Notes: generated by a model not told the origin, from the sequence alone. 64,000 nucleotides of DNA from Lactobacillus pasteurii DSM 23907 = CRBIP 24.76 (GCF_000297025.1 NZ_CAKD01000001.1:1-64000); one strand, 5' to 3'; positions 18,550 through 28,028 are shown, counted from the first letter of the stretch. A program made the numbers and translations.

Positions 18550-19416
18550 CTATTGTCCTCCAATCTTCTTCATCATCTTGCGTTGCAAGAAGGTTACAAA
18601 CAAGATAATCAAGAACAATACTACAGTCGCAGCCATGGCTACACCTGGAGTGCCGACAATTTGGAACTTGTTGTAGATGTAGAACACTGCAGTTGAAGCA
18701 GAGTTACCAACTCCGGCTTGTCCATTAAAGAGGGCATAGACTGAAGTATAGATCTTGAAGGCTGCAATGATATTCATCGTTAGCAAGAAGGCTAAAGTTG
18801 GAACTAGTTGTGGCATCGTAATGCGCCAGAACTTTTGCGTCCCACTAGCACCATACATATCAGCGATAGTGTAGTAATTTGGATCAATATTTCTCAAAGC
18901 ACCCATCAAAATAACGATATTAAAGGCCAAAGATGTCCAAATACCAAAAATAATGATGGTAGCAAGCGACATAGAAGGGTCATCAATCCAGTTTGGTGCT
19001 GGCAAGTGGAAAATGCGCAAAATAAAGTTCAACATACCATAGTCACCGTTAAAGATATAGCGGAAAACAATACCAATAGCGATAGTTGAAGTAACGTATG
19101 GCATAAAGAAAGTTGTTTCAAAAAATGATTGATGCTTTACCTTGCTGAAGATTAGCCAAGCAAGCATGATTGAGATTGCTAAGGCAATTGGAACAGAGAT
19201 CAAAGCATAGAGAATCGTATTTTTGATTGATAACCAGAACTCTGGATCATGGAAAATATATTGATAGTTGCTAAAACCGGTCCACTGCAAAGAGATCAAA
19301 GAACCACTTTGAAGACTCATTAAAAATGCACGCAAAATCGGATAGATACTAAACAAAGTAACTAAGATTAAGGTTGGCAACAAAAATAGCCAAGCCTTGG
19401 TTTGATTCTGTTTCAT
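18550..19416 (-). CDS. ugpA: ABC importer permease (UgpA/MalF-like)
   Basis: 288 residues with six membrane helices and the EAA loop ADMYGASGTQKFWRITMP (about 190-210). Its ATG overlaps the TAA of ugpC (TAATG), and its TAG lies one base before the ATG of ugpE, so the three genes are tightly coupled. It forms the membrane heterodimer with the next permease. Confidence 0.9.
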   Translation of the reverse strand: MKQNQTKAWLFLLPTLILVTLFSIYPILRAFLMSLQSGSLISLQWTGFSNYQYIFHDPEFWLSIKNTILYALISVPIALAISIMLAWLIFSKVKHQSFFETTFFMPYVTSTIAIGIVFRYIFNGDYGMLNFILRIFHLPAPNWIDDPSMSLATIIIFGIWTSLAFNIVILMGALRNIDPNYYTIADMYGASGTQKFWRITMPQLVPTLAFLLTMNIIAAFKIYTSVYALFNGQAGVGNSASTAVFYIYNKFQIVGTPGVAMAATVVLFLIILFVTFLQRKMMKKIGGQ

Positions 19417-20501
19417 TAGTAAACACGCTCACCTTCTGGGGTAAAGATAAAGGCACGATCAAGTCTCAATTGCAATTCAACTTGGTCTTCGGCCTTAATT
19501 GGCTGTTCTAAGTCTACTAAACAACGATGTTGCATGTTGTCATGTTCAAACTTCAAGATTCTTTCTCGACCGATCAACTCAACATCTTCAATTTTGACGC
19601 TTAAGTGGCCGTGTTCAACTGGCTTAAGGTTTTCAGGTCTAATTGATAAAGTGTACTTGCCTTCATCAAGATTCTTCTTGAATCTATCTTGATCAAAATC
19701 AGCGAGATCAATGGCAAAGTCTGAACCAACTAGCTTGCCATCCTTAAGCTCTACTTCAAAGTTATCAATTACTGGATTACCAACAAAGTTAGCAACAAAA
19801 TAATTATTTGGTTCAAGGTAGAAGTTTTGACCCATATCATCTTGTTGAATTACTCCATCGTTGAACAGAATAATCTTGTCCCCGATTGATAAAGCTTCTT
19901 CTTGGTCGTGAGTAACAAATAAAGTCGTAATGCCAACTTTCTTAACCAAGGCTCTAATTTCTTCTCTAATCTTCAAACGCAAACGTGCATCCAAGTTACT
20001 CAACGGTTCGTCCATCAAAAGAATTTTTGGTTCTTGAACCAAAGCACGAGTGATTGCAACACGCTGCTGTTGACCACCAGAAAGGCTGCCTGGACGTTGG
20101 TTAGCAAAATCAGTAATTTGCGTCAATTCCATGTACTTTCTAGCAATCTTTTCTGCTTCATCCTTGGCAATCTTGTTCTTGCCAACAGTCAATGGGAACA
20201 TAACGTTTTGCAAAACTGTCATATGAGGATATAAAGCATAGTTCTGGAACACGTAACCAATTTGACGGTCCTTTGGTTCAGTCTTTACAACTGACTTGCC
20301 ATCAAACAAAATGTCCCCGCTTGTTGGAAAAAGTAGTCCAGCAAGCATATTGAGAATGGTCGTCTTACCGCAACCAGATGGTCCAAGCAAGCAAACCAAA
20401 TCGCCTTTCTTTACAGAAAAGCTAACATCTTTAATGGCTTCGTAGCCATTATCATATACCTTGCGAAGATTTTTCACTTCGACAAATTTTTCATTACTCA
20501 T
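19416..20501 (-). CDS. ugpC: ABC importer ATPase (UgpC/MalK family)
   Basis: 361 residues: a nucleotide-binding domain with Walker A GPSGCGKT (about 40-47), signature LSGGQQQR, Walker B ILLMDEPLSNLD and switch VTHDQEEA. A C-terminal TOBE-type regulatory domain (about 240-361) is typical of importers of sugars and glycerol phosphates. It heads the five-gene operon and energises uptake through UgpA/UgpE. Confidence 0.93.
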   Translation of the reverse strand: MSNEKFVEVKNLRKVYDNGYEAIKDVSFSVKKGDLVCLLGPSGCGKTTILNMLAGLLFPTSGDILFDGKSVVKTEPKDRQIGYVFQNYALYPHMTVLQNVMFPLTVGKNKIAKDEAEKIARKYMELTQITDFANQRPGSLSGGQQQRVAITRALVQEPKILLMDEPLSNLDARLRLKIREEIRALVKKVGITTLFVTHDQEEALSIGDKIILFNDGVIQQDDMGQNFYLEPNNYFVANFVGNPVIDNFEVELKDGKLVGSDFAIDLADFDQDRFKKNLDEGKYTLSIRPENLKPVEHGHLSVKIEDVELIGRERILKFEHDNMQHRCLVDLEQPIKAEDQVELQLRLDRAFIFTPEGERVY

Positions 20502-20551
20502 AAGTCATACACCACAATATCTTGATATTTATATCATTTTTTCTCTTACTT

Positions 20552-20580
20552 ATTCTATGATATTATCCCAAAAATCACAA
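20552..20580 (-). promoter_or_regulatory. Putative ugp operon promoter
   Basis: Minus-strand TTGTGA (20580-20575) and TAGAAT (20557-20552) with a 17-base spacer, about 50 bases upstream of the ugpC start. The wider 20502-20735 stretch is AT-rich. I found no operator I can name in it. Confidence 0.5.
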
Positions 20581-20735
20581 ACAATAACGCAATAAAATTC
20601 GGTCTATATCGATATTTGTAAAAAATACTTGTGAAATTTTGCTCATATTCAGGATAAAACACGTATTATTATTTACTCTATATAAATATAGTTCGCTATT
20701 TCCAGATGTTGTGATAGTAGCTATTTGAGCGCATA

Positions 20736-20765
20736 CAAAAACGGCTAATCGTTGATCAGCCGTTT
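20736..20765 (-). terminator. Terminator of the pepT-endonuclease operon
   Basis: Hairpin ACGGCT/AGCCGT (20741-20763) followed by T on the minus strand, just past the endonuclease stop. Confidence 0.78.
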
Positions 20766-20803
20766 CCGAACTATTATTAATATTTATGTGAACAATTTTG
20801 CTT

Positions 20804-21655
20804 TTATTCCAATACCTTCATGCCTCTATCAACCTTAGCCCTGCCATTAGCGTAGTTAAACTGGTATCCAGGCTGAACGTTATAAAGATAAACATTGAAA
20901 TCTAGCGATCCATCAGTTGAAATTGCCTGCAAGTTGATTCCTCGAGCCATCAACTCATCGCCTTTAAAAATTGGCGTTGCTTGATAGATAACTTTTTTAT
21001 TTTGTCTCAAAGCAGATCGAACCTTGCTTTCGAAAATCGTTTGAATTTTTTGATTTGAAAAAGCCGATTGAGTAAATAGGTTCTTGGGATTGTTTTGATC
21101 GCCCGACTTATTGCTAGGATTGTAATGGCCATTTTGGTCGATGCCTGCTGAAACAGAGTAAGCAATCAAGTGTCCACGATTATAGATTTGTTCGCCATTT
21201 CTGCGGTTATAGTGCCAGGCAGTTGGCTCAACAAATTGGCGAACGCGCAAGCTATCATTTGCGACATTTCTTTTTTCTAAAAATGCCGTATTAGAACTAG
21301 AAGTTCGATTTAAATCATCAAGATCGGCATAAATTACCCGGTTACTTTTCCAAGCATTCTTAATCAAGGTCGAATGATTGTGGTTAACCGTTACATATGC
21401 TTTTTCTCCACTCTTAAATTCTAAGTTTGCTAGTTTTTGATAATCGCTTTTGGATAATCCGCCGTAGCCGCTTTTGGCTACTTTAGCAGTCGTTACTGCG
21501 GTATTTGCACTATTTCCAGTTAGTTCGCTAGTTAAGCTGTTAAGCGTAGTCGAAACATCGCCACCTGATTTAAACCAAACAGCAGCTACAGCAACAACTA
21601 CAGCAATTGCTGAATAAACTCCACCTTGCTTTTTGCTACGTCCTTTTTTTGCCAT
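20804..21655 (-). CDS. Membrane-anchored DNA/RNA non-specific endonuclease (EndA-like)
   Basis: 283 residues. A lysine-rich start and one membrane helix (about 13-28) place the enzyme outside the membrane. The nuclease has the beta-beta-alpha-metal motif as NRGH (159-162; many family members have DRGH), followed by NPKNLFTQSAFSNQ with the metal-binding asparagine. It degrades DNA and possibly RNA; relatives serve competence or nutrient recovery. The start MAKKGRSKK was chosen because GGAAGGAC lies before it; the frame extends 12 codons further upstream. Last gene of the pepT operon. Confidence 0.88.
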   Translation of the reverse strand: MAKKGRSKKQGGVYSAIAVVVAVAAVWFKSGGDVSTTLNSLTSELTGNSANTAVTTAKVAKSGYGGLSKSDYQKLANLEFKSGEKAYVTVNHNHSTLIKNAWKSNRVIYADLDDLNRTSSSNTAFLEKRNVANDSLRVRQFVEPTAWHYNRRNGEQIYNRGHLIAYSVSAGIDQNGHYNPSNKSGDQNNPKNLFTQSAFSNQKIQTIFESKVRSALRQNKKVIYQATPIFKGDELMARGINLQAISTDGSLDFNVYLYNVQPGYQFNYANGRAKVDRGMKVLE

Positions 21656-21671
21656 TAATAGTCCTTCCCAG

Positions 21672-22622
21672 TTAACTTCTTGCCCAATCATCCAGCATCC
21701 CCAAGAAGAAGCTTTCAGTTAGCTTCTTGACTTTGCTGCCGGATTTTTGCAAGTCAAAGATCTGCTGATTCAAGTCATTCTTGCTAAAGTATTGGCGATC
21801 GCCAACAATTACATAATCCGTATCAAAACTTAGCTCAGTTTGAACTTGGCCAGCCAGGTTGCTAATCATCAATTGACCATCTGCCAAATTCAAGGCCAAA
21901 CTATCAGCTAGCATGATCTTCTTGCCGCTAACTGGATTAAAGCGCCCTAATTGCCAGAATTCTAGTGGCTTCCCCGTTAGGTCGAAGTTTTTGATACTTT
22001 CTTGTGCCTTTTGCAAAAGATCTGCCGAGAAATAATTAGCAAAATCTTGATAAACCTTAATCGTATCAAGCGAATCGTCTAAGCCGCGGTGTTGTTCAAC
22101 TTCCGCAATGCCTGAGCGCTTCATTACATCTAACAAGCGATTGTGCTTGCCAGGATAATAGGTTCTAGCTAGGCGCAAGACATCGATATAATCATTACTC
22201 AATTTGGCTTCGTGATATTTTTGAGCTAGATCATAAGTAAAGTTCAAATCAAAATTAACATTATAGCCAGCAATCAAATCATCGCCAATAAACTCACGAA
22301 ATTCATGAATGGCTTGGTCTGCCGGAATTCCTTGATTTAAAATTTTTTCTTCAGTAATTCCGTTTAACTTGGTGATAAAGACTGGAACTTTGTTAGTTTT
22401 GGGATTGATAACTAAATTGCTATAAGTATCAACTACCTGGCCATTTCTAACCTTGACTGCGCCAAGCTCGGTGATCCGATCGCGGTATGGGCTAAGCCCA
22501 GTTGTTTCAATATCAATCATTGTATAATCATCAAAAAAGCCGACTTGTTCTCGGCCTTTTTGCCGAAGCTTGTCTTGGGCACCTGGCACCTGCAAGACTC
22601 CGTTTGTAATTACGATACTCAT
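21672..22622 (-). CDS. DEDDh 3'-5' exonuclease (DnaQ-like) with extra C-terminal domain
   Basis: 316 residues. The exonuclease domain (about 33-200) has all motifs: DIETTG (Asp37, Glu39), NVNFDL, and HRGLDDSLD (about 178-186) with the catalytic His and Asp. Unlike a bare epsilon subunit, it carries about 110 further residues of unknown fold, including LQKSGSKVKKLTESFFLGMLDDW. Probably acts in DNA repair or RNA processing. It lies 16 bases before the endonuclease start and 9 bases after the Sir2-like gene, so it is co-transcribed with both. Confidence 0.87.
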   Translation of the reverse strand: MSIVITNGVLQVPGAQDKLRQKGREQVGFFDDYTMIDIETTGLSPYRDRITELGAVKVRNGQVVDTYSNLVINPKTNKVPVFITKLNGITEEKILNQGIPADQAIHEFREFIGDDLIAGYNVNFDLNFTYDLAQKYHEAKLSNDYIDVLRLARTYYPGKHNRLLDVMKRSGIAEVEQHRGLDDSLDTIKVYQDFANYFSADLLQKAQESIKNFDLTGKPLEFWQLGRFNPVSGKKIMLADSLALNLADGQLMISNLAGQVQTELSFDTDYVIVGDRQYFSKNDLNQQIFDLQKSGSKVKKLTESFFLGMLDDWARS

Positions 22623-22631
22623 AATTTTCCC

Positions 22632-23423
22632 TTACATCAATTTTGCTAAAAGCGTTTTTGGATCTGAACTTTCAGTGTAAACACGATCTTGCATAGCGTA
22701 TGGCAATGAACCATTTGGCAAATCGCAACTGATGAAACGCCAATTAGGGAATTGACCAACTAGTTCAATCACTGGCGCTGCTAGCTGCGGACTAGATAGA
22801 TCGACTCCAAGCTGCAAGACAACTAACTTAGCATCTTCGTTATTGGTAATAAACCAGCGGAAATCATGGTTAGCATCAGTATCTGGATAAAAATGTGGAG
22901 TCATTGGCATATGTAATTCTAGCTCCTTGCCACAAGTCTTGCAGACTGGAACTTGGCCACTGCCCCCTTTAAATTGCTCAACTACGGCTAAATCATCAGT
23001 ATGGCCATGGTTGATTCCACTTGAACATTGAGTCTTGGTCCAATCGCCGAAAATATTGAAAATTTTCTTTGGATCAAAGCCCGCTTTTTCAAATAAATGC
23101 GCAAAACTGCTGCTAGCAATGAAATATGGCTTATCAGCTAGCAAAGACTTCAATTGCTTCATCTGCTCGCTAGCTTGATAATTCACAGTATAGCGATCAA
23201 TCAAGTCTGACCAGAGTTGCCATTTTTCTTGCCAAGATGAGGGTACATCAAGGGCGTTTGCGATATTATTAGCCTCAGTCTTTTCTGCCCAATCAGGAAA
23301 TTCCTGCATAAAGTTCTCACTAAAAATATCTAGTCCTTCGTTAATCGCCATCCGGTTTCCCGCAGTTACGATTACTGCATCTGCATCTTTTAGCCAAGTT
23401 TTAGCTTCTTGAATTTTTGTCAT
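22632..23423 (-). CDS. Atypical Sir2-like (sirtuin fold) protein
   Basis: 263 residues resembling NAD-dependent Sir2 proteins of the divergent type found in lactobacilli. The opening VIVTAGNRMAINEGLDIF replaces the usual GAGxSxxSGIPDF. FNIFGDWTKTQC stands in the catalytic-His region, and one CKTC pair (about 161-164) could be half of a zinc site. The end LVVLQLGVDLSSP fits the NAD-fold strand. Deacetylase or ADP-ribosyl-transfer activity cannot be assumed. Its start overlaps the DUF421 stop by 4 bases. Confidence 0.7.
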   Translation of the reverse strand: MTKIQEAKTWLKDADAVIVTAGNRMAINEGLDIFSENFMQEFPDWAEKTEANNIANALDVPSSWQEKWQLWSDLIDRYTVNYQASEQMKQLKSLLADKPYFIASSSFAHLFEKAGFDPKKIFNIFGDWTKTQCSSGINHGHTDDLAVVEQFKGGSGQVPVCKTCGKELELHMPMTPHFYPDTDANHDFRWFITNNEDAKLVVLQLGVDLSSPQLAAPVIELVGQFPNWRFISCDLPNGSLPYAMQDRVYTESSDPKTLLAKLM

Positions 23424-24079
23424 CTATGATCTATTTTCTCCTTTTTGTAACCTGTCAAAATAACTTTTCCGTGAAAATATTCACCGAGATAAATCTCACC
23501 AACTGTTTCAAATCCAGCAGACTTAATCTGCTCAAAAAGCCATCCTTCATCATGATTAATCAATTCCAAGACATCATAATTGATTTGGCCATCACTAATC
23601 AATGGAAAACGGATATTATTTTGATCATTCTCAATAATAGTCAACTGACCGTTTTTTTCAAAAATACAGTTTTTGACTTGTGTAACAGAATATATCCCGC
23701 TGCTACGCAATTTAAACATCAATTCATTAGCAGAGATTCCCGCTCGCATGCAATTATCGACCAAGAGGTGACCATTTTTAATTACTTGAATTGGTTTGCC
23801 ATCGATTACATTTCGGATAATCTGACTATGATCGCGTGCAAATTTTAGGATAAATACGACTAAAGTCCATACGATTAAGACCAGCATAAACTGCAAGGTT
23901 GTAATATTGGGATTGTATAATACTCCTCCAATAATGCCACCTAGAACATAGTTCTGCAATTGATCTAGCGCCGAACTTGGTGCTAGATTATTTTTGCCGA
24001 AAAGATTGATCTGGAAAATAAAAGTCAAAATTCCCAGAGTTAACTTGATAAACAGTTGCAAGTAATCTAATTGAATCAA
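23420..24079 (-). CDS. DUF421/YetF family membrane protein
   Basis: 219 residues: about three N-terminal membrane helices (1-85) and the conserved DUF421 core with KNGHLLVDNCMRAGISANELMFKLRSSGI. Function unknown; relatives are linked to spore or stress traits in other Firmicutes. It overlaps the DUF3290 gene by 4 bases (ATGA), a pairing that is conserved in lactobacilli. Confidence 0.88.
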   Translation of the reverse strand: MIQLDYLQLFIKLTLGILTFIFQINLFGKNNLAPSSALDQLQNYVLGGIIGGVLYNPNITTLQFMLVLIVWTLVVFILKFARDHSQIIRNVIDGKPIQVIKNGHLLVDNCMRAGISANELMFKLRSSGIYSVTQVKNCIFEKNGQLTIIENDQNNIRFPLISDGQINYDVLELINHDEGWLFEQIKSAGFETVGEIYLGEYFHGKVILTGYKKEKIDHR

Positions 24080-24525
24080 TTTTTCACCTCAACTCGATGA
24101 TCAATCACATGGGCCTGCGTCAATGTATAAGTGTTGTTATCACTATTCAAATTCAGTTGATAATCGATGTCTTTTGAATTAATTCGAACAATCAGCCCAT
24201 CTTTCAAGATCTCAGAATTAACCCAGACATCAGAAGGTGGAACTCCTTCATCTTGAGCCACTGATTTGATAAATGGAATTATCTGAACCGTTTGCGATTT
24301 TTGACTGTTGACTTTTAAATATTTTTGATATTGCGCACCTGACAATAAGAACAAAAACAGCAAAGCAATAATGCCTAAATCACGATATTTGGTTGCAAAT
24401 CGATCACGCAAATACAAAATTGTAAAAAAGATCAACGTGGCTAAAGCAATAAACATCAACGCCATTAAAAGCAATTGATTTTCATTTTGATGAGCCTCAA
24501 TATAATGCAAAGTAAAAAAAGTCAT
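24076..24525 (-). CDS. DUF3290 family membrane protein
   Basis: 149 residues with two membrane helices (about 20-65) and a soluble outer or cytoplasmic part. Recognised as DUF3290 by its pairing with DUF421 and its length. It starts 2 bases after the pepT stop, so all are translated from one message. Function unknown. Confidence 0.83.
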   Translation of the reverse strand: MTFFTLHYIEAHQNENQLLLMALMFIALATLIFFTILYLRDRFATKYRDLGIIALLFLFLLSGAQYQKYLKVNSQKSQTVQIIPFIKSVAQDEGVPPSDVWVNSEILKDGLIVRINSKDIDYQLNLNSDNNTYTLTQAHVIDHRVEVKN

Positions 24526-24527
24526 AT

Positions 24528-25796
24528 CTATCTCTTTAACGGTGTTTTATCACGATGATTATTTAATTCTACATGAGTTTGCGCAATTGTAGTTAAAGTT
24601 TTTGCAAGCAAGACCATATTTTCTACGCTAACATATTCATAACGGCCATGGAAATTAGCTCCACCGTTAAACAAGTTTGGCGTTGGGATTCCCTTTTGGC
24701 TGATAAAATCGCCATCCGTTCCTCCTCTAAAGGCAATATGGTGGACCGGCAAGCCCATCTTTTCATAGGCGTGATGAACCAAGTTAACCACATAAGGATG
24801 GGCCTTGATAATATCTGCAGGTGAGATGTATTGGTCGTGCATTTCCAATTTCACTCTGCCTTCACCATATTTTTGATTAAAGTCTGCTACCATTTTTTCG
24901 ATCAAAGCCTTATTTTCTTTAAAGCCATCTGTCTCGAAATTACGGATAATCAATTCTACCCTAGCATGATCGACATCGCCAGTATTACTCAAAAGCATAA
25001 TGTAGCCCTGATAGCCGCGACTTTTTTCAGGAACGAAATCTTCCGGCAACTGACTAACGAACTTGCTGGCCATTAAGCTGGCATTGACCATCAAGCCATA
25101 AGCTTCGCCTGGGTGAACGACCGTTCCGTAAAAATCAATCGTCGCAGCTGCTGCGTTGAAAGTTTCGTAAGTAATATCGCCTGGGTCGCCATTGTCTAGC
25201 GTATAAGCAAATTCGACTGGGAAGCGACTTACGTCGAATCTTTTAGCTCCTTGGCCGATTTCTTCATCTGGTCCAAAGGCTAGCCAAATTTCGCCGTGCT
25301 CAAGTTCAGGATTTTCGTGTAAATATTTGGCCATGCCAAGCAAACCTGCAATTCCCGCCTTGTCATCTGCTCCAAGCAAAGTGTCGCCTGAAGTAGAGAT
25401 CAAAGTATGGCCAATAACCTTCTTCAATGATGGAAATTCCTCACTTGAAAGCCGATAACCATGGCCTAATTCAATCACTTTACCATCATAATTAGGATGA
25501 ACTTGAGGCTGGATATTTTCCGCATTAAAGTCTGCCGTGTCAACATGTGCGACAAAGCCAATTGGACTAACTTCTTTGCTGGTAGTAGCTGGAATCTTGC
25601 CTACTACATATGCATCTTGGTCAGAATATGAAACTTCTTCTAACCCCAATCTTTCGAGCTCATGCAAGATTTCTTTTAATAAAACTACCTGTCCTGGCGT
25701 AGTTGGGACAGCTTTACTATGTTCATCTGCACGAGTGTTCATCTTAGCATATTCAACGAACTTGTCTTTAATGTAATCAAAATCGTATTCTGTCAT
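24528..25796 (-). CDS. pepT: Peptidase T (tripeptide aminopeptidase)
   Basis: 422 residues, M20 family. Releases N-terminal residues from tripeptides in the cytoplasm. Two-zinc site residues are visible: HVDTAD (His84, Asp86), GADDKAG (about 145), DEEIGQG and the final HGRYE. Length matches other PepT. First gene of a six-gene unit that also carries DUF3290, DUF421, the Sir2-like protein, an exonuclease and an endonuclease. Confidence 0.95.
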   Translation of the reverse strand: MTEYDFDYIKDKFVEYAKMNTRADEHSKAVPTTPGQVVLLKEILHELERLGLEEVSYSDQDAYVVGKIPATTSKEVSPIGFVAHVDTADFNAENIQPQVHPNYDGKVIELGHGYRLSSEEFPSLKKVIGHTLISTSGDTLLGADDKAGIAGLLGMAKYLHENPELEHGEIWLAFGPDEEIGQGAKRFDVSRFPVEFAYTLDNGDPGDITYETFNAAAATIDFYGTVVHPGEAYGLMVNASLMASKFVSQLPEDFVPEKSRGYQGYIMLLSNTGDVDHARVELIIRNFETDGFKENKALIEKMVADFNQKYGEGRVKLEMHDQYISPADIIKAHPYVVNLVHHAYEKMGLPVHHIAFRGGTDGDFISQKGIPTPNLFNGGANFHGRYEYVSVENMVLLAKTLTTIAQTHVELNNHRDKTPLKR

Positions 25797-25893
25797 AAAC
25801 CTGCCTCGTTTTCATTTTAAAACTCGAATTTCCAATTACATCAAATTATAAATTAAAATTACTTAAGAAAAAAGCCCCTAGTCTTAACAAAAA

Positions 25894-27126
25894 CTAAATT
25901 GGATGTTTGCTAGTCAAAACTTTAACTTGCTGTCTAGCTTTTTCCATTACCTCGCTATCTTCTGGATGAGTTAATACATCAATGATGAGTTTGGCAACTA
26001 ATTGCACATCTTCTTCCTTAAATCCTCGACTTGTCACAGCTGGAGTACCAATTCTAAGGCCACTAGTGATGAATGGACTGCGCGGATCATTTGGAATTGC
26101 TTCTTTATTGGTTGTAATGTTGACTTCATCAAGCAGCTGCTGTGCCTGTTTGCCAGTAACTTCAGTTTTGGTCAAATCTAGAATCAATAGATGATTGTCT
26201 GTTCCGCCTGAAATTAAGTCAATCGCACCAGATTGGGCAAAAACTTCTTCCATGGCCTTGGCATTTTTGACCACTTGAGCAATGTAGTCTTTGAACTCTG
26301 GTTGCAAATCTTCATAAAAAGCTTGAGCCTTAGCAGCAATTACATGTTCAAGCGGTCCACCTTGAATGCCTGGGAAAAGGGCTGAATTAATCTTCTTAGC
26401 AATCTCTGCATTATTGGTCAAAACCATTCCCCCTCTTGGACCTCTTAAAGTCTTATGAGTCGTGGTGGTGACTACATCTGCATATGGCAAAGGACTAGGG
26501 TGAGCGCCTGTTGCAACTAAGCCGGCAATGTGGGCCATATCGACTAATAAGTATGCCCCAACTTCATCGGCAATTTGGCGGAACTTTTGCCAATCGATAA
26601 TTCGACTGTAAGCAGAAGCTCCAGCAATAATCAATTTTGGCTTAACTGCTAAAGCTTGCTGACGGATTTGGTCAAAATTAAGCAACTGACTGTCAGGATC
26701 TAATTCATAGCTGTATGATTGATATATTTTTCCGCTAAAGTTGACCTTGGAACCGTGAGTTAAATGGCCACCAGCATCCATGCCCATCCCTAAGATAACA
26801 TCGCCAGGTTTAAGCAAGGCTTGGTAGACTGTCATATTAGCTTGAGAGCCAGAGTGAGGTTGAACATTGGCAAACTTGGCATCGAATAGCTTTTTGGCAT
26901 AATCAATGGCCAATTGTTCGACTTGATCAATGTATTGGCATCCCCCGTAGTAGCGCTTGCCAGGGTATCCTTCGGCATATTTGTTGGTCAAAACAGAGCC
27001 TTGAGCCTGTCTAACAGCATCAGAAACAATATTTTCTGAGGCAATCAATTCGATTGTGTCTTCTTGGCGCAATTCTTCCTTTTCAATTGCTGCCCATAAT
27101 TCTGGTGATTTTTCTGCGTATTTCAT
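25894..27126 (-). CDS. glyA: Serine hydroxymethyltransferase
   Basis: Interconverts serine and glycine with tetrahydrofolate, feeding one-carbon metabolism. 410 residues, fold type I PLP enzyme. The PLP lysine is in [14 protein letters not shown] (about Lys225), and [10 protein letters not shown] and [10 protein letters not shown] are present. The ATG at 27126 (MKYAEKSP) is preferred over a GTG three codons earlier because TAGG lies 8 bases upstream. Stands alone. Confidence 0.96.
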   Translation of the reverse strand: MKYAEKSPELWAAIEKEELRQEDTIELIASENIVSDAVRQAQGSVLTNKYAEGYPGKRYYGGCQYIDQVEQLAIDYAKKLFDAKFANVQPHSGSQANMTVYQALLKPGDVILGMGMDAGGHLTHGSKVNFSGKIYQSYSYELDPDSQLLNFDQIRQQALAVKPKLIIAGASAYSRIIDWQKFRQIADEVGAYLLVDMAHIAGLVATGAHPSPLPYADVVTTTTHKTLRGPRGGMVLTNNAEIAKKINSALFPGIQGGPLEHVIAAKAQAFYEDLQPEFKDYIAQVVKNAKAMEEVFAQSGAIDLISGGTDNHLLILDLTKTEVTGKQAQQLLDEVNITTNKEAIPNDPRSPFITSGLRIGTPAVTSRGFKEEDVQLVAKLIIDVLTHPEDSEVMEKARQQVKVLTSKHPI

Positions 27127-27184
27127 TTCCTGCACCTACCATTTCCAAGTTAATTACTATAAAACCATTGTACTAAATTTTGGC

Positions 27185-27221
27185 AAAAAAAATCCAAGAC
27201 TAACTCTTGTTAGTCTCGGAT
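27185..27221 (-). terminator. Terminator after the PAS gene
   Basis: Stem ATCCAAGACTAAC/GTTAGTCTCGGAT (27192-27221) with a minus-strand T run (27185-27191). Confidence 0.85.
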
Positions 27222-27232
27222 TAGTCAATTAA

Positions 27233-27991
27233 TTATTCATGGTGTGACGCACCAGTACTTGCGTCTTCTTCTTCAACCTTTGGTTCTTCCTTTTCAGGTT
27301 CCATGTCGGCCTTTCTTGAAGCACCAGTTTGAGCATCTGGATCTGAGTTGCGACGGTAAGTTGCACCAGAAGTTGCATCTTCATCGATCACTAACTTTTG
27401 ACCAGTTACTTCACAGAAGTACTTAACAAATGGATAAAGATCGCCAACCCATTCGTAGATACCTACGTAGTTACCTTCTTCATCTTCTACACGGTGGTAG
27501 TAGTGCAAGATAAGTTCCTTAAGGTTACCAGTTGGAACTGGCATCCAAACGTCGTCATGTCCGCCTTCCTTAGTACGAAGTGCGCGAACAACCTTCTTAG
27601 CGTTAGGAATAACGTCACGAACATCTGGGTGAATTGCACCCATAGTGTCACCAACTTGGGCTGGAACACGCTTAGCAAGCATCTTGTAGTTAGGGTCCTT
27701 TGGACGGTTGTACCATAAGAATTGGTTGTTGTCGTCAACAAAAGTCAATTCACCGAAAGTGTTCTTAAGCATCCAGTCGATTTGGTTAACAGTCATCAAA
27801 CCACAGTCAAGCTTAACGTAGTCGTTACCTTCAGCAGCGTTTACCTTCTTAGCTGCCTTGTCAAGCCATTCTGGGTCGTTCTTGTCGATACCTTCAACAG
27901 TAGTACCGGCAACTGACTTACCAGTTGCTTCAAAATCTTCCTTGATGTATTCTTCACGATTCATATCTTGTAACCATTTTGGTTCTGCCAT
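27233..27991 (-). CDS. PAS domain protein (DUF438-type PAS) with repeated acidic tail
   Basis: 252 residues, no signal peptide, no membrane helix. A PAS_10/DUF438-like sensor domain spans about 65-195: GELTFVDDNNQFLWYNRP, GAIHPDV with a possible ligand histidine, and YVGIYEWVGDL. The last 55 residues are acidic and hold three copies of a DA-x-[ST]-GA-[ST] motif (DATSGAT, DAQTGAS, DASTGAS). No output domain is visible. A strong promoter precedes it, so the protein may be abundant. Ligand and partner unknown. Confidence 0.8.
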   Translation of the reverse strand: MAEPKWLQDMNREEYIKEDFEATGKSVAGTTVEGIDKNDPEWLDKAAKKVNAAEGNDYVKLDCGLMTVNQIDWMLKNTFGELTFVDDNNQFLWYNRPKDPNYKMLAKRVPAQVGDTMGAIHPDVRDVIPNAKKVVRALRTKEGGHDDVWMPVPTGNLKELILHYYHRVEDEEGNYVGIYEWVGDLYPFVKYFCEVTGQKLVIDEDATSGATYRRNSDPDAQTGASRKADMEPEKEEPKVEEEDASTGASHHE

Positions 27992-28028
27992 AATTACTGT
28001 TCTCCTTTTGTGAAAAATCTATACGTTG

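Noticed and set aside
20502-20735. A PhoP-box or phosphate operator above the ugp operon
   Set aside because: I looked for regularly spaced direct repeats and found none convincing, so no regulator is named.
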